A DNA stretch of 45,500 nucleotides from Hydrogenophaga sp. (lineage in GTDB: Bacteria; Pseudomonadota; Gammaproteobacteria; Burkholderiales; Burkholderiaceae_C): the NCBI RefSeq assembly GCF_026125825.1, contig NZ_JAHCKK010000031.1:1-45500 (forward strand), read 5' to 3'. Both the position numbers and the translations under genes were made by a program. Positions 17,090 to 26,199 of the stretch are shown here, piece by piece (position 1 is the first letter of the stretch; every line of letters begins with the position of its first letter). A model generated the notes under the pieces. The model ran no database searches. It saw only the letters and a program-made list of their open reading frames with translations, and had not been told where the DNA came from.

Positions 17090-18037
17090 CTATCTGGCGA
17101 ACCTCTTGCGCGTGAGCGCGAGGGCCAGCCAGAACGCTGCCACGGTGTAAGCCAGCAGCACCCCGCCGTGCAGCCAGGCCTGCGTGGGCCACTGGTCCAT
17201 GAACAGCGGCCGCACCAGTTCCACCGCGTTGGTCAGCGGCAGCCAGTCCGAGATCTGACGCACCACCCCAGGCAGCTGCTCGCGCGGGAAGAACACCCCC
17301 GAGAGGAACATCATGGGCGTGAGGAACAGGGTGAAGTAGTAGGTGAAGAAGTCGTAGCCCTTGGCCAGGGCGTTGAACACCAGCGCAATGCACGAGAACG
17401 TGATGCCCACCCCCAGCAGCACGGGCCAGGCCAGCAGCAGTTTGGGGGAATGGCTGATGCCCAGCGCGAGCATCACGCCCAGGATGGCCGTCACCGTGAA
17501 CAAGGCCTTGAAGCCCGCCCACAGCATTTCCGCCAGCACCACGTCGTCCAGGCTCACCGGCGCGTTCATGATGCCGTCCCAGGTCTTCTGCACGTGCATG
17601 CGGGAGAAGGCGGAGTACAGCGCCTCGAAACTGGCCGCGTTCATGGCGCTCATGCAGATGCTGCCGCTGGCGAGGAACAGGATGTACGGCACGGCCACGC
17701 TGCCCTGCGGCGTGCCCAGGTTGACCTGGCCGACCAGCGCGCCCATGCCGTAGCCGAAGGCGACCAGCCACATCAGCGGCTCGGCGATGTTGCCCACGAG
17801 GCTGGGGATGGCGAGCTTGCGCCAGACCAGCAGGTTGCGCAGGAAAACCGGCCACCAGCGCATGGACAGGCGCGGGGGGGCAAAGTGAGAACGCCCCGCT
17901 GCGCGGCGCGCGTCCCCCTTGGAGGGGGGCGCAGCCTGCGGCCCGGCAAAGGCGGTTCCGTGGGTGCGCTGGACGGGCGCTTCGCCTTCTTCGGCCGGGT
18001 CGGGGGTGGGGGTGGTGGTCATGCGGTATCTATCCAT
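17090..18037 (-). CDS. ABC-2 type permease, NodJ-like
   Basis: Membrane component of an ABC exporter; NodJ homologues export lipo-chitooligosaccharides in rhizobia, but in Burkholderiales the cargo is unknown. About six membrane segments begin at LLVWRKLAIPSLVGNIAEPLMWLVAFGYGMG; MFLSGVFFPREQLP and LPLTNAVELVRP are typical of the NodJ/ABC-2 family. Two starts are possible: ATG 18037, just inside the end of the ATPase gene, or ATG 18022. The first ~58 residues are unusual, Pro/Ala/Arg-rich, and encoded partly by a palindromic repeat at 17911-17930, so the conserved protein really begins near MRWWPVFLRN. It is coupled to the ATPase upstream. Confidence 0.85.
   Translation of the reverse strand: MDRYRMTTTPTPDPAEEGEAPVQRTHGTAFAGPQAAPPSKGDARRAAGRSHFAPPRLSMRWWPVFLRNLLVWRKLAIPSLVGNIAEPLMWLVAFGYGMGALVGQVNLGTPQGSVAVPYILFLASGSICMSAMNAASFEALYSAFSRMHVQKTWDGIMNAPVSLDDVVLAEMLWAGFKALFTVTAILGVMLALGISHSPKLLLAWPVLLGVGITFSCIALVFNALAKGYDFFTYYFTLFLTPMMFLSGVFFPREQLPGVVRQISDWLPLTNAVELVRPLFMDQWPTQAWLHGGVLLAYTVAAFWLALALTRKRFAR
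17911..17930. repeat. REP-like GC palindrome within the permease 5' end
   Basis: CCCCC-TTGGA-GGGGG core flanked by pairing GCG/CGC, lying inside the N-terminal coding part of the permease. It looks like a dispersed intergenic-type palindrome read through in frame, which would explain the odd N-terminal residues (PPSKGDARRAAG). Whether it occurs elsewhere in the genome cannot be seen from this window. Confidence 0.4.
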
Positions 18038-18965
18038 CCTCGCGGATCTGCCGACCCGTGAGCTTGAGGAAGAGGTCTTCCAGGTTGGCCGGCCGGTGCA
18101 GCGTGCGCAGGTGGTGATGCTCGCCCAGCGCGGCCAGCAGCGGCTGGGCCTGCGCGGTGTAGAAGAACACGGTCTCGCCGCTCACTTCCACGCGCGCGGC
18201 GAGCGCGCGCAGGGCGGTGTGTTCTTCGGCGTGGGCCAGTGCGAGTGCGCCGTTGCCATACACCTCCACCACGTCGGGCTCCAGGTGCTGGGCGATCAGC
18301 TCGCGCGGCCGGCCCTCGGCGATCTTGCGGCCATGGTCGAGCACCAGCAGGCGCGAGCACAGGCGCTCGGCCTCGTCCATGAAGTGCGTGGTCAGCAGGA
18401 TGCTCTTGCCTTGCTGCAACAGCATCTGCAGGCGCTCCCACATGAGGTGGCGCGCCTGAGGGTCCAGGCCGGTGGTGGGCTCGTCCAGCATGAGCAGACG
18501 CGGGTCGTTGACCAGCGCGCGCGCCAGCGAGAGGCGCCGCTTCATGCCGCCCGAGAGCTCGCCGGGCTTGGCGTGGGCCTTGTGCGAGAGCGCGGCGAAT
18601 TCGAGGAGTTTCGGGATGCGTTCACGGATGGTGGCCGTGGGCAGCCCGAAGTAGCGGCCGTACACCAGCAGGTTCTCGGCGCAGTCGAAGTCCGGGTCCA
18701 GCGTGTCCATCTGGCTCACCACGCCAAGCTGCGCCTTGATGGCCAGGGCGTCGCGCGGCATGTCCTGGCCGAAGGCGGTGATGGTGCCGGCGTCGGGCGC
18801 GGTCAGGCCCAGGCACATGCGGATGGTGGTGGTCTTGCCAGCGCCGTTGGGCCCGATCACGCCCAGGCATTCGCCCGGGCCGATGGCAAAACTCAGGTCG
18901 TTCACCACGGTGCTCTCGCCATAGCGTTTGACCAGGTGCCGGCATTCGAACAGGGCGTCTTTCAT
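18030..18965 (-). CDS. ABC transporter ATPase, NodI-like
   Basis: A 311-aa ATPase energising the adjacent permease. Walker A GPNGAGKTTTIRM, Q-loop VVSQMDTLD, signature LSGGMKRRLSLARAL, Walker B LLMLDEPTTGLD and switch TTHFMDEAERL are all intact. The C-terminal extension (VVEVYGNGALAL... ANLEDLFLKLTGR) is of the NodI/DrrA type. The start ATG at 18965 (MKDALFECRHLVKRYG) is preferred over longer in-frame extensions, which would be Arg-rich non-conserved sequence reaching into the psd promoter. Its end overlaps the permease start by 8 nt. Confidence 0.92.
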   Translation of the reverse strand: MKDALFECRHLVKRYGESTVVNDLSFAIGPGECLGVIGPNGAGKTTTIRMCLGLTAPDAGTITAFGQDMPRDALAIKAQLGVVSQMDTLDPDFDCAENLLVYGRYFGLPTATIRERIPKLLEFAALSHKAHAKPGELSGGMKRRLSLARALVNDPRLLMLDEPTTGLDPQARHLMWERLQMLLQQGKSILLTTHFMDEAERLCSRLLVLDHGRKIAEGRPRELIAQHLEPDVVEVYGNGALALAHAEEHTALRALAARVEVSGETVFFYTAQAQPLLAALGEHHHLRTLHRPANLEDLFLKLTGRQIREDG

Positions 18966-19066
18966 GTGCCGGCATTGTGCCCGCTCGCCCCGGGGCGCCG
19001 GGGGCCGGCCCCTACAATGCGGGGCTGCCCGCGAGGGTCTTGTCCCCGTCACCGTCCTGCCCACCC

Positions 19067-19918
19067 ATGTCATTCGCCGTTGCCCTGCAATACGTCTTCC
19101 CGAAGCGCGCACTCACTGTGTTTGGGGGCTGGGTGGCCAATGGCCGCTGGGGCGGCATCACGCAGTGGATCATCCGCCGCTTCATCCGCAAGTACGGCGT
19201 GAACATGGCCGAGGCCGCGAACCCCGACCCGCAGGCCTACGCCAGCTTCAACGAGTTTTTCACGCGCGCGCTGCGCGCCGACGCCCGCCCGCTGGCCGAT
19301 GCGGCGTTTGTCTGCCCGGTGGATGGCGCCATCAGCCAGTTCGGCGCGATCGCGCGCGACCAGATCTACCAGGCCAAGGGCCACACCTACAGCACGCGCG
19401 CGCTGGTGGGCGGGGACGCCGCCCTGGCCGCACAGTTCGACGACGGCGCCTTCGCCACCATCTACCTCAGCCCGCGCGACTACCACCGCATCCACATGCC
19501 GGCGGCGGCCACGCTGCGCCGCATGATCCACGTGCCGGGCGACCTGTTCTCGGTCAACCCGGCCACGGCCCAGGGTGTGCCCGGTCTGTTCGCGCGCAAC
19601 GAGCGTGTGGTCTGCGTGTTCGACCTGCAGGTGGGTGAGACCACCGTGCCCTTCGTGCAGGTGCTGGTGGGCGCGACCATCGTGGGCAGCATGGCCACCA
19701 CCTGGCACGGCGTGGTGAACCCGCCGCGCCCGGGCACGGTGCGCGAGTGGTCTTACGACGACAGCCCGGTGCATTTGCAGCGCGGCGAGGAAATGGGCCG
19801 CTTCCTGCTCGGCTCCACCGTGGTGCTGCTGTGGCCGCGCGACACCCTCGCCTTCAACCCCGAATGGGCGCCCGGCAACGCCGTGCGCCTGGGCGAGGCC
19901 ATGGGCCAGGCCCTCTGA
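19067..19918 (+). CDS. psd: Phosphatidylserine decarboxylase proenzyme
   Basis: Inner-membrane enzyme converting phosphatidylserine to phosphatidylethanolamine. It has 283 aa and is made as a proenzyme that cleaves itself at the LGST motif (G249-S250 in RFLLGSTVVLL), turning the Ser into the pyruvoyl cofactor. Conserved PVDG (D86) and YHRIHMP (H140, H143) supply the proteolysis and catalysis residues. It follows a TACAAT -10-like element at 19013-19018. purT begins 24 bp downstream on the same strand. Confidence 0.95.
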   Translation: MSFAVALQYVFPKRALTVFGGWVANGRWGGITQWIIRRFIRKYGVNMAEAANPDPQAYASFNEFFTRALRADARPLADAAFVCPVDGAISQFGAIARDQIYQAKGHTYSTRALVGGDAALAAQFDDGAFATIYLSPRDYHRIHMPAAATLRRMIHVPGDLFSVNPATAQGVPGLFARNERVVCVFDLQVGETTVPFVQVLVGATIVGSMATTWHGVVNPPRPGTVREWSYDDSPVHLQRGEEMGRFLLGSTVVLLWPRDTLAFNPEWAPGNAVRLGEAMGQAL

Positions 19919-19942
19919 CGGTTTCTTTTTTCTGGAGTTCTC

Positions 19943-21145
19943 ATGACCACGCTCGGCACCCCTCTGTCTCCTTCGGCCACCCGGGTCATGCTGCTTGGCT
20001 CGGGCGAGCTTGGCAAGGAAGTGCTGATCGCGCTGCAGCGCCTGGGCGTGGAGACCATCGCGGTGGACCGTTACGAGAACGCCCCGGGCCAGCAGGTGGC
20101 GCACCACGCGCGCACCATCACCATGAGCGACCCGGCGCAGCTCAAGGCGCTGATCGAGGCCGAGCGCCCGCACCTGGTGGTGCCCGAGATCGAGGCCATT
20201 GCCACGCCCATGCTGCAAGAGCTGGAGGCCGCTGGCGTGGTGCGCGTGATCCCCACCGCGCGCGCCGCGCGCCTGACCATGGACCGCGAAGGCATCCGCC
20301 GCCTCGCCGCGGAAACGCTGGGCCTGCCCACCAGTCCTTACCGGTTCTGCGATTCGCTCGACGAGTTGCAAGCCGCCATCGACGCAGGCATCGGTTACCC
20401 CTGCATCGTCAAGCCCGTGATGAGCAGCAGCGGCAAGGGCCAGAGCAAGATCGATGGCCCGGCCGACGTGAAGGCCGCCTGGGACTATGCGATGTCGGGC
20501 GGGCGCGTCAGCCCTGGCCGCGTGATCGTCGAGGGCTTCATCGACTTCGACTACGAGATCACCCAGCTCACCGTGCGCGCCAAGGGCGCCAGCGGCGACG
20601 TCGAGACGCATTTCTGCGACCCGATCGGCCACGTGCAGGTGAGTGGCGACTACGTGGAGAGCTGGCAGCCGCACCCGATGACGCCCAAGGCCCTGGCCGA
20701 ATCGCGCCGCATCGCCAAGGCCGTGACCGACGACCTCGGCGGCCAAGGGCTGTTCGGCGTGGAACTGTTCGTCAAGGGCGACCAGGTGTGGTTCAGCGAG
20801 GTCAGCCCGCGCCCGCACGACACCGGCATGGTGACCATGATCACCCAGTGGCAGAACGAGTTCGAGCTGCACGCCCGCGCCATCCTGGGCCTGCCGGTCT
20901 CCACCGCGCTCAAGAGCCCGGGCGCCAGCGCCGTCATCTACGGTGGCGTGGAGGCCGTGGGCATTGCTTTTGACGGTGTGGACGAGGCCCTGCAGGTGCC
21001 GCAGACCGAGCTGCGCCTGTTTGGCAAGCCCGAGAGCTTCACCCGGCGCCGCATGGGCGTGGCGCTGGCGCACGACGCCGACGTGGAGCGCGCCCGCACC
21101 CAGGCCAAGCTGGCGGCCTCGAAGGTCCGGCCGCGCCAGGCCTGA
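19943..21145 (+). CDS. purT: Formate-dependent phosphoribosylglycinamide formyltransferase
   Basis: Third step of purine synthesis: GAR plus formate plus ATP gives formyl-GAR, an alternative to folate-dependent PurN. It has 400 aa, typical. The ATP-grasp fold shows the N-terminal [12 protein letters not shown] and [14 protein letters not shown], glycine-rich [13 protein letters not shown], and metal ligands in [32 protein letters not shown] site 8 nt upstream supports the ATG at 19943. Short spacing to psd suggests one transcript. Confidence 0.97.
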   Translation: MTTLGTPLSPSATRVMLLGSGELGKEVLIALQRLGVETIAVDRYENAPGQQVAHHARTITMSDPAQLKALIEAERPHLVVPEIEAIATPMLQELEAAGVVRVIPTARAARLTMDREGIRRLAAETLGLPTSPYRFCDSLDELQAAIDAGIGYPCIVKPVMSSSGKGQSKIDGPADVKAAWDYAMSGGRVSPGRVIVEGFIDFDYEITQLTVRAKGASGDVETHFCDPIGHVQVSGDYVESWQPHPMTPKALAESRRIAKAVTDDLGGQGLFGVELFVKGDQVWFSEVSPRPHDTGMVTMITQWQNEFELHARAILGLPVSTALKSPGASAVIYGGVEAVGIAFDGVDEALQVPQTELRLFGKPESFTRRRMGVALAHDADVERARTQAKLAASKVRPRQA

Positions 21146-21166
21146 GCCCGGGCCAAGATTTTTTTT
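21139..21166 (+). terminator. Possible terminator after purT
   Basis: GGCC/GGCC self-pairing around TGAGCCCG, overlapping the purT stop, followed shortly by eight T residues. The stem is short, so the call depends mostly on the T-run. Confidence 0.35.
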
Positions 21167-21175
21167 GCATCCGGC

Positions 21176-21204
21176 TGCATCCAAAACGCCGGTTGGCGAG
21201 TAGT
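21176..21204 (+). promoter_or_regulatory. Candidate ECF-sigma promoter before the DUF3455 gene
   Basis: TGCATCC (21176-21182) and, 17 nt later, GTAGT (21200-21204), in the leader of the DUF3455 lipoprotein gene. A second GCATCC lies at 21167-21172. The two-box spacing suits an extracytoplasmic-function sigma factor, and one is encoded two genes downstream. Assignment to that sigma factor is inference. Confidence 0.35.
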
Positions 21205-21263
21205 GGAAGCAGTGGCGCCGTTTTTGCGCTGCTGCCCACAACCCAACCCCGAGGAGTTTTGCC

Positions 21264-21812
21264 ATGCTGTTCAAATCCACCCTGGCCGCGGCCGCCGTGC
21301 TCGCCATGACCGCCTGCGCTTCCAACATGGGCGCGCCCGCCATGATGTATTCGCAGGCCAGCCTGCCCGATGCCGTGAAGGTGCCTGCCGGCCACAAGGT
21401 CGCCATGGAAACCGTGGGCGTCGGCCAGATCACCTACGAATGCAAGCCCAAGGCCAACATGGCCGGCCAGTTCGAATGGGTGTTCGGCGGCCCCGACGCC
21501 AAGCTGCTGGACCGCAGCGGCAAGCAGGTCGGCAAGTACTACGGCCCGCCCGCCACCTGGGAAGCCATGGACGGTTCCAAGTTCACCGCCACGCAGCTGG
21601 CCGTGGCGCCCAACGGCGACGGCAACATCCCGCTGCAGCTCGTGAAGGCCAACCCGGCCATGGGCATGGGTGCCATGAGCGGCGTGACCTACACCCAGCG
21701 CGTGGCCACCAAGGGCGGCGTGGCGCCGTCCTCCGCCTGCGGTGCCGCCAATGTGGGCGCCAAGCAGGTCGTGCAGTACCAGGCCGACTACATCTTCTAC
21801 AAAGCGTCCTGA
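21264..21812 (+). CDS. DUF3455 lipoprotein
   Basis: A 182-aa predicted lipoprotein with leader LAAAAVLAMTAC (lipobox MTAC). The mature part matches DUF3455: VPAGHKVAMETVGVGQITYECKP, FEWVFGGPDAKLLDRSGKQVGKYYGPPATWEAMDGSKFTA and the C-terminal VQYQADYIFYK. Two conserved Cys (in YECKP and SSACGAA) may form a disulfide in the periplasm. Function is unknown for the family. A GAGGAG site precedes the ATG. It sits directly before an ECF sigma/anti-sigma pair and is a natural candidate member of that regulon. Confidence 0.85.
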   Translation: MLFKSTLAAAAVLAMTACASNMGAPAMMYSQASLPDAVKVPAGHKVAMETVGVGQITYECKPKANMAGQFEWVFGGPDAKLLDRSGKQVGKYYGPPATWEAMDGSKFTATQLAVAPNGDGNIPLQLVKANPAMGMGAMSGVTYTQRVATKGGVAPSSACGAANVGAKQVVQYQADYIFYKAS

Positions 21813-21933
21813 TGGTGCGAGGCCGGCGGGGGCCTTGCGGCCCCGCCGGCCTCGCCGATCGGCTAGGATGGCCGGCAGTCCCCCCGGCGCGCGCCCGCGC
21901 CGAGGCTCTTGCGCCTTCCGAGCCCGACCGCCC

Positions 21934-22500
21934 TTGCCTCCATCCGACCCCGACGCTTTCGACCACGATGCCGCCCTGGCCGCCTGTGCGCGGGGCGATC
22001 GTGCGGCCCTGCGCCGCCTGTACGAGCACGAAGGCCGTTACCTGATGGGGGTGGCGCTGCGCATCGTGCGCGACCGCGCCACCGCCGAGGACGTCTTGCA
22101 CGACGCATTCATGAACATCTGGACCCGCGCCGCCACCTTCGATGCCCGCCGCGGTGCGGGCCGGGGGTGGATGTACGGCATCGTGCGCCACCGCGCGCTG
22201 GATGCCGTGCGCGCGGGCGCGCGCACCGTCTCGGCCGACGAGTCGCAAATGGACGCGCTGCAGGCCGAAGACCCGCCCGCCGCGCCCGACATGGCCGAGG
22301 CCTTCGCGCTGCGCGCCGACCTTGGCCGGCTCGACGACTGCCTGGCGCGCCTGGACACGCCCAAGCGCAACTGTGTGCTCTACGCCTACCTCGACGGCTG
22401 CAGCCACGGCGAGATCGCCGAGCGCCTCGGCGCGCCGCTGGGCTCGGTCAAAGCCTGGATCCGCCGGGGGCTGGCCTCGTTGCGGGAGTGCCTGGCATGA
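21934..22500 (+). CDS. ECF RNA polymerase sigma factor
   Basis: A 188-aa group IV sigma factor. Region 2: LRRLYEHEGRYLMGVALRIVRDRATAEDVLHDAFMNIWTRAATFD. Region 4: LDTPKRNCVLYAYLDGCSHGEIAERLGAPLGSVKAWIRRGLASLRECL, a helix-turn-helix for the -35 element. The TTG at 21934 gives the usual short N-terminus; an ATG at 21868 is in frame but adds 22 Arg/Pro-rich residues unlike the family. It overlaps the anti-sigma gene by 4 nt (ATGA), the usual coupling of ECF sigma factors to their inhibitors. Confidence 0.88.
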   Translation: MPPSDPDAFDHDAALAACARGDRAALRRLYEHEGRYLMGVALRIVRDRATAEDVLHDAFMNIWTRAATFDARRGAGRGWMYGIVRHRALDAVRAGARTVSADESQMDALQAEDPPAAPDMAEAFALRADLGRLDDCLARLDTPKRNCVLYAYLDGCSHGEIAERLGAPLGSVKAWIRRGLASLRECLA

Positions 22501-23198
22501 CGGCACACGACCCCATCGACGAACTGGCCGCGGCCTACGTGCTGGGCACGCTCTCGGCCGCTCAGCGGCGCGAGGTGCAGGCCCGCTTGCCCAACGATGC
22601 CGCCTTGCGCGACGCCGTCGATGGGTGGGAGGGCCGCCTGCTGCCGCTGACCGCGCTGGTCGAGGCGGTAGAGCCTTCCCCGGCGCTGTGGACGCGGATC
22701 GAACGCGCCATTGCTCCCCCGCGCGCACCGGCCCGGGCCAGTGCGTGGCAGACCTGGTGGAGCAGCCTGGGCTTCTGGCGCGCGGTGGCCGCCACCGGTT
22801 TCGTGGCGGCCTCGGTGGTCGCGCTGCTGCCCGCCACCGGCCTGTTCGCCCCCGCCGCGCCCCGCTACATGGTGGTGCTGGTCGCACCCAATGGCACGGC
22901 CCCGGGCTGGGTGGTGCAGACCAGCGGGAGCGGCAGCTTGCGCCTGGTGCCGCTGGGCACCACGGCCGTGCCCGAGCAGCGCTCGCTGCAGTTCTGGACC
23001 AAGGCCGACGACTGGAACGCCCCGGTCTCGCTGGGCCTGGTGCAGCCGGGCCAGCCGCTGGAAGTCAAGCTCGACCAGCTGCCGCCGCTGGTGCCCAACC
23101 AGCTGTTCGAGATCACGCTGGAGCCCTACAACGGCTCGCCCACCGGCCGCCCGACCGGGCCGATCCTCTACATCGGGCGCGCGGTCAAGCTGACCTGA
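22497..23198 (+). CDS. Anti-sigma-K factor, RskA-like
   Basis: A 233-aa single-pass membrane protein. The N-terminal cytoplasmic segment (DELAAAYVLGTLSAAQRREVQARLPNDAALRDAVDGWEGRL) is the anti-sigma domain; the membrane segment is about 95-118; the periplasmic domain, about 115 aa, is the RskA C-terminal fold (YMVVLVAPNGTAPGWVVQ... [28 protein letters not shown]). It would hold the upstream sigma factor at the membrane until regulated proteolysis or a redox signal releases it. Its 3' end overlaps that of the convergent oxidoreductase by 14 bp. Confidence 0.88.
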   Translation: MTAHDPIDELAAAYVLGTLSAAQRREVQARLPNDAALRDAVDGWEGRLLPLTALVEAVEPSPALWTRIERAIAPPRAPARASAWQTWWSSLGFWRAVAATGFVAASVVALLPATGLFAPAAPRYMVVLVAPNGTAPGWVVQTSGSGSLRLVPLGTTAVPEQRSLQFWTKADDWNAPVSLGLVQPGQPLEVKLDQLPPLVPNQLFEITLEPYNGSPTGRPTGPILYIGRAVKLT

Positions 23199-25458
23199 GC
23201 GGCAGGCTGCGCGGGCGCTGGCCCGTGAGCGCGAACAGGGCGTTGGCCACCGCGGGCGCGATCGGCGGCAGGCCCGGCTCGCCCACCCCTTCGGGCGGCG
23301 CGCTGCTGGGCAAGACCAGCACCTCGACCATCGGCATCTCGGGAAAGCGCAGCACCGGCTGGTCGTGGAAGTTGCTGGCCTGCACCTGGCCGTTGACGAT
23401 GTTCACCTCGCCATACAAAGCCGCCGAGAGCCCGTAGACGATGGCGCTCTCCATCTGCTGCACGATGCCGGCCGGGTTGACCGCCGTGCCGCAGTCGATC
23501 GCGCACCACACGCGGTGCACCCGGATCGACTTGTCGGCGCCCACGGACACCTCGGCCACCTGCGCCACGATGCTGCCAAAGGACTCGTGCAACGCGAGGC
23601 CGCGCGCGGTCTTTGCGCCATCGGGTGCGGGCGCCGAGGCCGTGCCCCAGCCGCCGGCCTTGGCCGCTGCCTGCAGCACCGCGAGGTGCCGGGGGTGGCG
23701 CTGCAGCAGGCGTTCGCGAAACGCCAGCGGGTCGGTGCCGACGGCGTGCGCGGCCTCGTCGATGAAGCTCTCCTTGAAGAAGGCCTGGTGCGAATGGCCC
23801 ACCGAGCGCCAGAAACCCACCTGCAAGGGCAGGGCGACGGCGGCGTGTGCGATGCGCGCGGCCGGCCATTCGTAGGGCTGGTCGAACGCGCCCTCGGACG
23901 TGGTCTTGTCCGGCCCGCCGCCGGGCAGGCCGAACAGGCGGCCCAGCGCCTGCGGCACGATGGCCTGGCCCGCGCTGGTGTTCTGCCAGGCCACCAGTTG
24001 CCCCTGGGCATCGAAGCCGGCCTTGAAGCGCGAGACGCAAGCCGGGCGGTAGATGTCGTGGCGCAGGTCCTGCTCGCGCGACCACATCGTCTGCACCGGC
24101 GCGCCAGGCACGGCCTTGGCGATGGTGGCGGCCTGGGCGATGAAGTCCACCTCCAGCCGCCGGCCGAAACCGCCGCCGAGCAGCAGCACGTGAACCGTCA
24201 CCGCCTCGGCGGGCAGGCCCAGCGCGTCGGCCGCGGCCTTGCGCGCCAGGCCCGGCACCTGGGTCGACACCCAGACCGTGGCGCGGTCGCCGTCGAAGCG
24301 CACCGTGCAGTTCATCGGCTCCATGGTGGCGTGCGCGAGGTAGGGCGCGCGGTACTCCGCCTCGATGGTGCGCACCGCGCCGGCCAGGGCCGCGTCCACG
24401 TCGCCTTCGGTGAAGAAGGCGAAACCCTTCTCGGTGTCCAGTGTGCGGGCCAGTTGCTCGATGGCGGCGGCGCTGTGGAAGTCCGCGAGCTCGCCCGCGT
24501 CCCATTCGATCTTCAGGGCCTCGGCCGCCTGCTTGGCGCGCCAGGGGTGGTCGGCAATCACGGCCACGCCGCCGGTGCCGCCGTGGCTGGGCTCGAACGA
24601 AACCACGGTGCGCACGCCCGGCATGGCCTGGGCGGCGGCCGCGTCGAACCGGACGGCGCGCCCGCGCAGGGTGCGGCACATCTGCACGCTTGCGTGCAGC
24701 AGGCCCTCGGGCCGGGCGTCGATGCCGAAGCGCGCACTGCCATCGGCCTTGCTCGCGGCCTCGATGCGGTTCGTCGGGCGGCCAATCAGATTGAACTGTG
24801 CGGGCGTCTTGAGCGTGGGCGAGCGCGGCAGGCGCTGCTGCGCGGCCGCGCCGGCCAGGCTGCCGTAGCCCGCGCGCTGCCCGGCCGGGCCGAGCACCTC
24901 GCCGTTCCCGGTGCGGCAATGGGCGGGATCGGTGTTCCACTGCCGGGCTGCCGCGTTCACCAGCATCTCGCGCGCCGATGCCCCGGCCTCGCGCATCGGC
25001 AGCCACAGGTCTTTCACGCTCGAAGAGCCGCCGGTCATCATCACGCCGATCTCACGCATGGCCTTGGCCGCCATCCAGCGCGCCGCGTCCAGCACCCGGC
25101 TCTCGCTGTCCGGGTGCACCGGCAGGCCGTCCACCACGGTGGCGATGTTGTTGTAAATCTTGTCGATGGGCGAGGCCTCGAAGCGCACGCGCGACCAGTC
25201 GGCGTCCAGCTCGTCGGCCAGCAGCATGCACAGCGAGGTGGCCACACCCTGGCCCATCTCGCTCTTGGCCAGCATCACGGTGACGCTGCCATCCGCATCA
25301 ATCTTCACCCAGCCATTCAGAGCGGCCTCGTTCGCCCCCACGGGCAGCGGCTGGGCGGTGGTGAGCCGCTGGCGCGGCGGCAGCACGGACCAGCCCAGCA
25401 CCAGTGCGCCGCTGGCGGCGAGGGTGCCGAGGATGAATTTGCGTCGGGTGGTGGCCAT
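23185..25458 (-). CDS. Molybdopterin-dependent hydroxylase large subunit, IorB-like
   Basis: A 757-aa periplasmic xanthine-oxidase-family subunit related to isoquinoline 1-oxidoreductase beta (IorB). The N-terminus is a Tat-like signal ([20 protein letters not shown]). Molybdopterin-binding stretches include [32 protein letters not shown] and [14 protein letters not shown]. The catalytic Glu is expected in [18 protein letters not shown]. The ATG at 25458, with AGGA 6 nt upstream, gives the signal peptide. The family normally works with a small two-[2Fe-2S] subunit (IorA) encoded next to it; none is present here, so a partner must be elsewhere. Substrate (N-heterocycle or aldehyde) is unknown. 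Confidence 0.88.
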   Translation of the reverse strand: MATTRRKFILGTLAASGALVLGWSVLPPRQRLTTAQPLPVGANEAALNGWVKIDADGSVTVMLAKSEMGQGVATSLCMLLADELDADWSRVRFEASPIDKIYNNIATVVDGLPVHPDSESRVLDAARWMAAKAMREIGVMMTGGSSSVKDLWLPMREAGASAREMLVNAAARQWNTDPAHCRTGNGEVLGPAGQRAGYGSLAGAAAQQRLPRSPTLKTPAQFNLIGRPTNRIEAASKADGSARFGIDARPEGLLHASVQMCRTLRGRAVRFDAAAAQAMPGVRTVVSFEPSHGGTGGVAVIADHPWRAKQAAEALKIEWDAGELADFHSAAAIEQLARTLDTEKGFAFFTEGDVDAALAGAVRTIEAEYRAPYLAHATMEPMNCTVRFDGDRATVWVSTQVPGLARKAAADALGLPAEAVTVHVLLLGGGFGRRLEVDFIAQAATIAKAVPGAPVQTMWSREQDLRHDIYRPACVSRFKAGFDAQGQLVAWQNTSAGQAIVPQALGRLFGLPGGGPDKTTSEGAFDQPYEWPAARIAHAAVALPLQVGFWRSVGHSHQAFFKESFIDEAAHAVGTDPLAFRERLLQRHPRHLAVLQAAAKAGGWGTASAPAPDGAKTARGLALHESFGSIVAQVAEVSVGADKSIRVHRVWCAIDCGTAVNPAGIVQQMESAIVYGLSAALYGEVNIVNGQVQASNFHDQPVLRFPEMPMVEVLVLPSSAPPEGVGEPGLPPIAPAVANALFALTGQRPRSLPLRSA

Positions 25459-25605
25459 GGGGTGTCCTGAAGGGCGTCGGCGCAGCTTAATCCGGAATCG
25501 GCCCACCCCGCACGCACCACCGGGACCCCCTGGGCTGGTGAAAGCCCCAGGATTCGCTTTGTTACAAACGGTTAGCATTGCTCCATTGATGCAATGGGGG
25601 CAACG

Positions 25606-26199
25606 ATGGGTGGAGTTCGTGGCTGGGCGGTCGCACTGGCCTTGTTGGCCGCAGCGCTGTTGTCGGGGTGTGCCGCGAGCGGCCACAGCTATGGGGCGGT
25701 GTCCAGCGCGCTGCCGCCTTTGACGGACAAGGCCTGCCGGGTTTTCTTCTACCGCACCGATTCGATGTTCGGTGCGGCCATGCAGCCCGAGATCCTGCTG
25801 GACGGCCAGCGCGTGGGCAAGTCCCAGCCTGGCGGCTTTTTCTACGTGGACACGCACCCGGGCCGCCATCTGGCGACCTCACAGACCGAGAACGAGGCGC
25901 GCCTGGAATTCGACATCGAACCTGGCCAGACGATGTATGTCGCGTCCAGCATCACGTTCGGTGTGCTGGTCGGCCGTATCCAGCTGAACTTGCAGCCCGA
26001 AGCGCTGGCCTTGTCGGAGCTCTCGCCCCTTCGGTACACCGGCGTCGGGTCGTTGCCGGCCGGCTCGCCCGGCCTGGCGCCCGCGCCAGCCGCAGGCGCC
26101 TCCCCACCGGCGGCGGCCAGCCCCAAGGCCCGGGCGCGCGTGACGATGGCCGACCTGGAGGCCTTGCTGCCACCCCCGTCTGCTGGAGCCGCACGATGA
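25606..26199 (+). CDS. DUF2846-type lipoprotein
   Basis: A 197-aa predicted lipoprotein with leader VALALLAAALLSGCAAS (lipobox LSGC). The central domain resembles DUF2846: CRVFFYRTDSMFGAAMQPEILLDGQRVGKSQPGGFFYVDTHPGRHLATSQTENEARLEFDIEPGQTMYV. An Ala/Pro-rich spacer and a short tail (ARVTMADLEALLPP) follow. The ATG at 25606 has GGGGG 5 nt upstream and is preferred to ATG 25594. The 147 bp between it and the IorB-like gene hold an AT-rich element (TTTGTTACAAAC around 25558) that probably contains the promoter. Its stop overlaps the start of the protease gene (ATGA). Confidence 0.75.
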   Translation: MGGVRGWAVALALLAAALLSGCAASGHSYGAVSSALPPLTDKACRVFFYRTDSMFGAAMQPEILLDGQRVGKSQPGGFFYVDTHPGRHLATSQTENEARLEFDIEPGQTMYVASSITFGVLVGRIQLNLQPEALALSELSPLRYTGVGSLPAGSPGLAPAPAAGASPPAAASPKARARVTMADLEALLPPPSAGAAR

